Below, piece after piece: positions 56,418 to 64,000 of a DNA stretch of 64,000 nucleotides. The position numbers and the translations under genes are program-made. The notes beneath the pieces are model-generated. The model saw only the letters and a program-made list of their open reading frames with translations, made no database searches and had not been told where the DNA came from. Location: positions 129,962,757 to 130,026,756 of the forward strand of contig CM061242.1 in the NCBI GenBank assembly GCA_030848705.1, given 5' to 3'. Every line of letters starts with the position of its first letter. The first letter of the stretch is position 1. This stretch comes from Heracleum sosnowskyi. Its lineage: Eukaryota; Streptophyta; Magnoliopsida; Apiales; Apiaceae.

Positions 56418-58377
56418 ATGGCTGATCAGCGAATATCTGGTCCCTCGTCCGCTATTGCTCAGAAGCTGGATGCAAGAGCTAGACAAGGTAATCATCTTTC
56501 ATGTGTTCTACTTGTTATAGATGAATCATTACCTACTTTGTTTGAGTTAACAAACCAAATGGGAGATGCGTTTCCAAACAATGCTGAGTTAGATTCGTTC
56601 AAGTTTCCAAGCACCCTGGGGAGGGATGATGTGAAGAAACTCAAGAAGAGGTATTCCTTCCCCTCTCATTTTAAGATAGAGGTTCCCGGGCCAGGTGATA
56701 GAAACTGTAACTGGCATCCAGAAAGGCTGTTTGTCTATAGAGGTGCTATAGCGGCCGGGCTTAGGTTCCCCCTTCATCCCTTCGTGGTGACCTTGTTAGG
56801 CGAGTTGATGATCAACCCCTGTCAACTGTATCCCAATTCTTGGAAGTTCATTTTCATTTTCATGGCCAGGTGTTTGAAAGAAGGAATTCCATTAAGTGTT
56901 CCTATCTTCAGAAGTATTTTTGTGCTCAAAAACATCCCAGCCACCCGGAAAGGGTGGGTTTCAATTCAACATCGTTCGAATGTCAACCACATTTGTAACA
57001 ACGCCTCTCTCCCTGATTCCACCCATGAATGGAGGCATCACTTCATTGTGCTTTATTGGAAGGGGGGAGATTGGGGCCAATATTTTAGGCCTAGTTTCAA
57101 CCACGTGGTGGATTTTGGAAGTCATATTGGTGAGATCAAGTCCCATGAGTTCCCTGACAGGGATTGGCTTATTACGGGTCACGAAAATGTTCATTATCGC
57201 TCTTTCCTGACCGAGAGGATCATGGTCGAAGTTGGAATGAGTAGATTGTCTCTAGAGGGTAACTATTATTGTTATGCCTTGTTTTGAAACACACTTATTC
57301 TTATTCCAATGTTTATGCCTTGTATTTTTCAGCTGCTGATAATATTGACAAGGAGCCGGCAAATAGTGGGCAAGTTACCAAGAGGATGGCTAAGAAAGCT
57401 GAGCTTGCTGCCAATCCTCCACCTCCCAAGGTTCCCGAGTTCCTTACTTTTTCTCAGAAGGCTGGGAAGAGATCTAGGAACTTGGAGGGGAATGTCAAAA
57501 CCGCCTTTCAACCCTCATGGGGGATATGTGAGCAGGACTCGATTGCTGGGAGTTCTTCATTGGCCATGGATTGGTCTAAGTTCTCAATTACTCCCCCTGA
57601 CATGGTGAACTTACTTGCGCGTTCAGGGTTTGAAGAGACCGAACAGCTGGGGTGCCAAGCTATGTATCAGGTTGACATTACTCCTTTCAACGTAGCTACT
57701 TGTCTTACCCCATTCCTCATTTATTAACTGGTTTTTATCTTTTGTCATAGATGAATTCCTACTTCCATACCTCCCTTCATCTAGGGAAGACTTTAAGTGA
57801 TGATTTAAAGGCTTCTAATAAAGATAGAAGTCGTGCATTCAAAGAGGCGAGGGAATGGGAAGCAAAAGCTCGTGCTGCCAAAGAGGATGCTTCTTCATAC
57901 AAGGGAATGTACGAGGCTTTGGAGAGTAAGTCTCATCAGGGGGACCAACAGGTGGTTGATAACTACCTGAACTCCAATGGTTTCCTTGAATTCATGGACC
58001 AGCATGACAACGAAGTTCGACCCTCTATTCTTTCAGTTGGTTGGAAACAGGCGATTTTGGTTGTCCAAGAATCTTATCCAGGATTAATCAAATCCTCCCG
58101 GTTCCCCAATCCTTGGGTTCCTGCCATTGAGGCGGGCAATGATCCACCTTCTGATTCGGGGGAGGAAGAAGCAGAAGGGGATGAGGAGGAAGAGGAAGAG
58201 GGGGAAGAGTCTCAATCATCCCAATCTAAGGGGAGGCACTCAGCCAGCCCTTCTGTTGGAAAAGGGAAAGGTGTGGCTCGCCCTACTGAGGGGAAGCGTA
58301 GAGGAGTAATTCGTGAAGAAAAAGAGTCTTCCTCTAGTTCGAGCGGTAGCTCGTCATCTGGTCGAGGAGGGCAGTAG
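56418..58377 (+). CDS. antisense three-exon gene of the second gypsy element ('gypsy-type transposase' family, PF04195-like)
   Basis: Exons: 56418-57258, 57333-57670, 57751-58377, with GT/AG borders and matching phases, total 1806 nt (601 residues). Exon 1 contains the family core (YRGAIAAGLRFPLHPFVVTL and LYPNSWKFIFIFMARC) and a WKGGDWGQYF block. Exon 2 is basic and low complexity. Exon 3 has a helical, probably coiled-coil part (KEAREWEAKARAAKEDASSY), a conserved-looking block near FLEFMDQHDNEV, and an acidic then Ser-rich tail. It ends 398 bp from the pol stop, tail to tail, as in the first element. The frame is open although pol on the other strand is broken. Function is not known. Confidence 0.75.
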
Positions 58378-58775
58378 GTTCTCACTCGTGTTTCTAGCCT
58401 TGCAAGGCTTGCAGCCGCATGTGGCTTTATCATTTCCGTTCATAGACCTTCGTTGGCTTTTCAAACTTGCTTTTAATCATTCGTAACCTTAACTTGAGGA
58501 TCCTTTGGGGCCTCTATTTACTCCTTGTTTTGTTTTCATGGTTTATCTCTTATTTTGTTTACTTATTTTCGGTACTGATGGTTGCACATATCGAGTGTTG
58601 GTACATAAAGCAAAACATAAGAAAATAAACATGCATTGGAAAACAAAACAAAGGCGGGTTCAACCCTTTTATTAATAATAAGATGTAAATATGGGCTACA
58701 TGCCCGGGAATGGTTTCAATGAACCTTAGTTCTATTCTTCCTGACTGAACCCTAAGTTATATCCTGAAAGGATAG
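58378..58775. other. spacer between the antisense gene and pol
   Basis: This tail-to-tail interval probably holds both polyadenylation regions. No gene is seen. Confidence 0.5.
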
Positions 58776-61700
58776 TTACACATAATAAATCTTGAGATTC
58801 GAGGCATGCCAAGTGCGGGGCACCTCTATCTCATTCAAAGTTTCAAGCTTGTAAGCTCCTCGCCCGAGGATCTTTTTGACTCGATACGGCCCTTCCCAAT
58901 TGGGTGCCAGCTTTCCTTTCTCTCCTACTCCCGATGCTTCTATTTTCCTGAGAACTAAATCTCCTTCTCGGAAGAACCTTTCCTTAACCCTTCGGTTGTA
59001 ATGGAAGGAGGTTCGTTTCTGATACTCTACATTTCGAGCATGTGCTTCATCCCTAACTTCATCAATTAAGTCGAGTGCCAACCTCATTCCTTCTTCATTA
59101 GTCTCTTGTTCAAGAGCCTCAATCCTTGGAGATACATGTGAGATCTCTAAAGGTACAACAGCTTCTGCTCCATACGCAAGCATGAACGGAGTTGTTCCAG
59201 TGGTGACTTTGCAAGTGGTACGATAAGCCCAAATTATAGGCAATATCTCGTCCACCCAAGTGTTCCTGGAGCGTTCGATCCTTTTCTTCAACCCATCCAG
59301 TATGATTCGATTCGCGACCTCTGCTTGCCCGTTTGCTTGAGGGTGGGCAACCGAGGTGAATCTAAGCTCAATTGCGTTCTCTTCACAATACTTCCTGAAT
59401 TCCTCATTGTTGAACTGTGTTCCATTATCTGTAACAAGGATGCGAGGTATCCCATACCTACACATGATGCTTTCCCACAGGAACTGAGCAACTTGCTTGG
59501 TGGTTATCTTAGCCAAAGGTTTGGCCTCAACCCACTTGGTGAAGTAGTCAATCGCCACTATCAGAAACTTTCGTTGTGCTGTAGCCATAGGAAAGGGACC
59601 AAGTATATCCATTCCCCACATAGCAAACGGAATTGGAGAGTTGATTGAGGTCAGAATCTCAGGTGGTTGCCTAACCATTGGTGCATGTTTTTGACAACGA
59701 TCACACTTTTTAACAAAATCTTTGGCATCATTCAGCATTTCGGGCCAATAAAAGCCTAGCCTGGTTATCTTGTGAGCAAGGGCTCTGCCCCCCAAGTGTT
59801 GTCCACAAATTCCTCCATGGACTTCTTCAAGTGCTTCTCGTGCCTCTTGGGGCCTTAGACATTTTATGTAAGGGATCACAAAAGACCTTTTATAAAGTAT
59901 CCCTTCAATCAAAGTATACCTCAATGCTCTTATTGACAACTTGCGTGCCTCTTGGGTGTTATCAGGGAGTCATCCAGTTTCAAGATGAGCCTTGATCGGA
60001 TCAATCCAACATCCTCCTATGTCAATAGGAGCCACAAGTTTTGAATCAATAGTAGGGGCCTTGAAGACCTGAAAGTAAACACTTCCCGAGTAATTCTCGA
60101 TTTCAGAAGAAGCAAATTTAGACAAGGCATCAGCCTTCATATTCTCCTCTCTAGGGATGTGTTCTACATAGCACTCATCAAACTGAGTCATAACAGCTTT
60201 CACAACTCTCTGATACTTGGCCATAGTTTCATTCCTGGTTTCAAACTCGCCATTAACTTGTGAGATAACCAACCTTGAATCTCCACATACCTTCAAGTTC
60301 TTAACCCTCAAAATTCTGGCCAAGCCTAAACCAGCTATCAAAGCTTCATATTCAGCTTCGTTGTTGGTTGTAGGGAAATCCAACTTCAAAGCGTACTCGA
60401 TCGTGAACCCGTCAGGGCTTTGCAAAACTAAGCCTGCACCACTTGACTTTGTTTTTGATGCTCCATCAAAATAGAGTATCCAGCGATCTTTCAAGTCAAG
60501 TTCGTCATCCTTGTTTTCAACTTCAAGTGCCTCATGGGGTACTATCTCTTGCCCCCCGATTTCTTGGTTGTCAATGGTACATTCAACCATGAAATCAGCC
60601 AATGCCTGAGCCTTAATGGTCGTTCGAGGCTTATATTTGATGTCGAACTCTCCTAGCTCAATTGCCCATTTAATCAGCCTTCCACTGGCCTTTGGACTAT
60701 GTAGAATGCTCCTCAAGGGTTGGTCCGTCAGGACTTCAATTTTGTGCGCCTGAAAGTAAGGGCGTAGTTTCCTTGAGGCCGTGATTAGTGCCAAAGCGAA
60801 CTTCTCAATAACAGAATAATTTAATTCTGCTCCATGCAAAATTTTGCTTACATAGTAGACCGGTTTCTGAACCTTTCGTTCCTCCTTTACAAGGACATCA
60901 CCGAGGGCTTGATCGGAGGCTGCCAAGTAGAGATAAAGAGTATCTTCCGGGCTTGGTTTGGCCAGCAACGGTGCCTCAGCCATGTACTTCTTGAGCTTTT
61001 CAAAGGCTTCTTGACTTTCTGTTGTCCATTCAAAATCCTTGACCTTCTTTAAGGCTTTGAAAAACGATAAGCATTTGTCCCCAGACTTTGAGATAAATCT
61101 CCCTAAGGCAGCGACTCTTCCGGTCAACCTCTGAACGTCTTTAACAGAACGAGGTGGTTCCATTTCAAGAATAGCTTATATCTTGTCGGGGTTAGCTTCA
61201 ATGCCCCTCTTAGAAACCATGAGACCCAAGAACTTTCCTGATCCTACTCCAAAAGCGCACTTGGCAGGATTTAGCATCATCTTATGGTGCCTCAGCACTT
61301 CAAATGTCTCCTTAAGATGCTGGATGTGGTCGTCTTTAAACAAACTTTTAACGAGCATGTCATCGACGTAGACCTCCATGGTTTTCCCAATTAAGTGGGC
61401 AAAGATCTTGTTAACTAGGCGTTGATAGGTTGCCCCTACATTCTTTAACCCAAAAGCCATGACAAGGTAACAAAAAACTCCAAAATCAGTAATAAACGAT
61501 ACCTTGGCTGTGTCGTCCTTGTGCATCTTGATTTGGTTGTACCCACTGAAACCGTCCATGAAGCTCAGCATTTCATGCCCTGCAGTAGCATCTATCAAGG
61601 TGTCAATCCTTGGTAACGGGAAGCAATCCTTGGGACAAGCATCATTCAAATCAGTGAAGTCTATGCACATCCTCCACTTCCCATTGGCTTTCTTAACCAT

Positions 61701-62570
61701 AACCGGGTTTGCCAACCATTCTGGAAATTGGATTTCTTCGATGAATCCAGCTTCAAGGAGCTTATCAACTTCTTGTTTAATGGCTTCTTGCCTCTCTGGT
61801 GCAAAGTTCCTCTTCTTCTGCTGTATCGCCCTTCTTTTTGGATCTACATTGAGCTTGTGAGTTATTAGTTGGGGATCGATCCCTGGCATGTCGGCAGCCA
61901 TCCATGCAAATACGTCACTGTTCCCTTGTAGGAACGTGATCAATTCGCCCTTCAAAGGTTCTTTTAGTAGTGCTCCAATGTAAGTCACCTTTTCAGGTTC
62001 GAGGGGATCCAATGGAATAGGAACCAAATCCTCAGCTGGCTTTCCTCTATGGTCCTCCTCTTCTCTAACATCCATATCTTCGATAGGGAGAACCTGCCCC
62101 CCGACTCCGTCTGGCCTTAACGCGGCTACATAACAGCTCCTGGCCGTCTTTTGATCACCCCTTTCTTCTCCAACACCACTCCTGGTTGGAAACTTGACTT
62201 TCAGATGGTAAGTTGAGGCGACAGCCTTAAAAGCATGGAGTCCAGTTCTCCCAAGGATGGCGTTGTAAGTCGATGATGCTTTGATTACCACAAAATTCAA
62301 CATTTGAGTTACTTCTTTTGGTTCCTTACCAATAGTCATAGGCAACTGAATTGTGCCTTCAACCTTAGATTCAACCCCGTTAAACCCGTAAATGGGCATG
62401 TTCGTGGGGATCAGTTGGGAATCATCATACCCCATTTTCAAAAACGTGTCATGAAAAAGGACATCAACAGAGGCTCCATTGTCCACCAGGACTCGTTTTA
62501 CCTCATTGTTCCCAATCACGGGAGCTATCACTAAAGGATCATCATGGGGAACTTCACCCCTTCGAGGTCT
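58776..62570 (-). pseudogene. pol of the second gypsy element (three breaks)
   Basis: Minus strand, in order: protease (LVDNGASVDVLF) and RT (YVDDMLVKS) at 61176-62531; RNase H-like domains at 59970-61163, the first without the usual Asp (LYLAASDQALGDVL), the second with YFDGAS, AEYEALIAGL, GDSRLV; integrase at 58776-59939 with HHCC (GGICGQHLGGRALAH to CDRCQ) and DDE motifs (DILGPFP, DNGTQF, NGQAEVANR). Breaks: a lost base in a C run near 62555 separates gag from protease; an in-frame TAA at 61176-61178 after RT; an in-frame TGA at 59967-59969 before the integrase. The rest of the frame is well conserved. Confidence 0.9.
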
Positions 62571-64000
62571 GAATCATCAAATCCAATTAACATCTCAGTT
62601 TTTGCACGCTTGGGCGCTTCTCCAACAATATGCATTACTTCTCGGGCATAAGCCTTCCGAGAGTTCCTAGTGGTTCCTGCGGCAGTTGGTCCTCCTGAAA
62701 TCATGTTGATCACTGGTCCTCGGGACTGTGGGTTACGGCCCTGATCTCGGTTCCCATCCCTTCCATCATGGTCTCTCCTAGGGGGGTTCCTGTCCCCATC
62801 TTTGGTGAATTTATTTAACTTTCCTTTTCGAATCAGGAATTCAATCTCGTCCTTGAGTTGCCTACAATCATCAGTATCATGGCCTGAATCTTTATGGTAC
62901 CTACAATACTTGTTCTTGTCTCTCTTCTCAAGATCTCCCCTTAGTGGCTTCGGCCATCGGAAGTCCCTATCTTTCTCAATGTCATAAAGGATTTGACTCC
63001 TTGGAGCATTCAACCTTGCATATTCAGAAAATTTCGTGCCGGGATTGTTTTTTCTTGGAGCTGAATCAGAGTCTCCAGTCATACGAGGATATTTGTCCTT
63101 GACATCATACTCTTGCTCCGTCTTTCGCTTCTTCGAGCCTCCATTGTTTCCACCACCTATAGCGGGTGTGTCAACCTTCTTCATGTTTTCTTCAGCTTTG
63201 ATGTATTTCTCAGCCCTTTGTTGGAGCTCAGCCATGCTCTCAGGGGGGTGTTTCGCCAATGACATCTTGAAAAAGACATCCGTGGTTCCTTGTTGAAGGG
63301 CTATCATAGCTACCTTGTTATCTAGATCAGGTATATTCAATGTCTCTTTGGTGAAATGTTTGAGATAGTCTCTCAACGTCTCATTCTTTCCTTGGATCAG
63401 ATTCATGAGTGAAGCAGAGCTTTTTTCATGCACCCGTCCACTGATGAACTGATTGATGAAAGTCGTGCTCAGATCTCTAAAGCAACTGATAGAGTTGGGC
63501 GGCAAACGACTATACCATCTTTGGGCCATGCCAGCCAGGGTTTGAGGAAATGCCCTACATTTAAGGGCATCGGTAACTTGTTGCAGCAACAGTGCATTCG
63601 AAAAAGTCCTCACGTGGGTTGCGGGATCACCCGTTCCGTCATATGCCTTGATAGTAGGCATTTTGAATTTCCTTGATACGTGAGCGTCCATTACTTCTTC
63701 AGTGAAGGGTGGAATAGGATCGTCTGGGTCACCCAGTTGTGTTAAAACACGGGGATCTGACTTGGGAATCTCCGTCCTTGGAGCCCTAGCTCCTTCTTGC
63801 CTTCTTGAAGGTGTTCCTAAATCAATTATGGGGACATCTCCTGCCCCTTGGTTCGAAGGCTGAGTCTGCCTCCTTTGTTGCTCTATCTCTATGTTTTTCT
63901 TTAGTTTCTGGATCTCGGCCTCATGAGCCCTTATCCTTTCCATGGCGGTCATAGGTGCCCTTGTAGTTGCCCCCCGATTCCTTCTTCCAAGGGGCTCTTT
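62531..64000 (-). CDS. gag of the second gypsy element (partial, runs off the window)
   Basis: The open frame continues to the window edge upstream of the ATG at 63952, so the true start lies beyond. Gag core is around AFPQTLAGMAQRWYSRLPPN. A knuckle-like YCRYHKDSGHDTDDC lies near 62870-62915. The frame ends by shift at 62531, just before protease. It is clearly related to the gag fragments at 49137-53167. Confidence 0.88.
   Translation of the reverse strand, partial: KEPLGRRNRGATTRAPMTAMERIRAHEAEIQKLKKNIEIEQQRRQTQPSNQGAGDVPIIDLGTPSRRQEGARAPRTEIPKSDPRVLTQLGDPDDPIPPFTEEVMDAHVSRKFKMPTIKAYDGTGDPATHVRTFSNALLLQQVTDALKCRAFPQTLAGMAQRWYSRLPPNSISCFRDLSTTFINQFISGRVHEKSSASLMNLIQGKNETLRDYLKHFTKETLNIPDLDNKVAMIALQQGTTDVFFKMSLAKHPPESMAELQQRAEKYIKAEENMKKVDTPAIGGGNNGGSKKRKTEQEYDVKDKYPRMTGDSDSAPRKNNPGTKFSEYARLNAPRSQILYDIEKDRDFRWPKPLRGDLEKRDKNKYCRYHKDSGHDTDDCRQLKDEIEFLIRKGKLNKFTKDGDRNPPRRDHDGRDGNRDQGRNPQSRGPVINMISGGPTAAGTTRNSRKAYAREVMHIVGEAPKRAKTEMLIGFDDSDLEGVKFPMMIL

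Larger units (their letters stand above)
54672..64000 (-). mobile_element. second Tat-type gypsy element, cut by window end
   Basis: On the minus strand: gag (from the window end), protease, RT, RNase H pair, integrase, then a long 3' region with an antisense gene, purine tract (55220-55232) and 3' LTR 54672-55219. The 5' LTR lies beyond 64000. The layout matches the element at 31918-47188, but gag and LTR are of the family found at 48612-53950. Three coding breaks show that it is older and not autonomous. Confidence 0.92.

Noticed and set aside
56487..56519. A 33-base stretch bounded by GT and AG in exon 1 of the second antisense gene
   Set aside because: It is too short for a plant intron, and the frame stays open through it.

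Overview
The window is nuclear DNA from a flowering plant, most likely a eudicot. The evidence is a seven-exon TPS-a type terpene synthase, introns bounded by GT and AG, a SOB FIVE-LIKE protein, a RING-H2 protein, and many plant-type transposable elements (Ty1/copia, Ty3/gypsy of the Tat group, TRIMs, Helitrons, a Mutator-type MITE). I cannot name the species. Only three genes look like ordinary host genes: the terpene synthase (11274-14302, +), a RING-H2 protein with a repetitive N-terminal region (24999-26210, +) and a SOFL-like protein (28111-28527, -). Most of the rest is mobile DNA.

Layout. 1-10942: two almost identical copia elements on the minus strand in tandem, sharing the LTR at 3477-4870; the left copy runs off the window. 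Both copies carry the same reading-frame breaks. 10943-14429: terpene synthase, with a complete TRIM (5-bp target duplication) in intron 2. 14430-15202: Mutator-type MITE with a 9-bp target duplication, placed on the likely polyadenylation signal of the terpene synthase. 15203-22280: very AT-rich head-to-tail array of non-autonomous Helitrons, with one gene-like fragment inside and an inverted piece at its right end. 22281-31917: intergenic DNA around the RING-H2 and SOFL genes, plus a second TRIM.

31918-47188: a young, structurally complete Tat-type gypsy element on the plus strand. Its two 599-bp LTRs look identical, it has a CTAAT target duplication, and it holds one open 1914-codon gag-pol frame with two RNase H domains. 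On the opposite strand it carries two further genes: a four-exon gene of the plant 'gypsy-type transposase' family and a small GRF-type zinc-finger protein. 48612-53950: two related LTR-gag fragments joined tail to tail as a large imperfect inverted structure. 54672-64000: a second Tat-type element on the minus strand, cut by the window end. Its pol is broken at three places, but its antisense gene (three exons, 56418-58377, +) is still open.

The most interesting signals are the spliced antisense genes, which sit in the same tail-to-tail place in two different gypsy elements, the antisense GRF zinc-finger gene, and the copia leader. The copia leader lacks a recognisable tRNA primer site but has a 16-nt stretch perfectly complementary to its own upstream R/U5 region.
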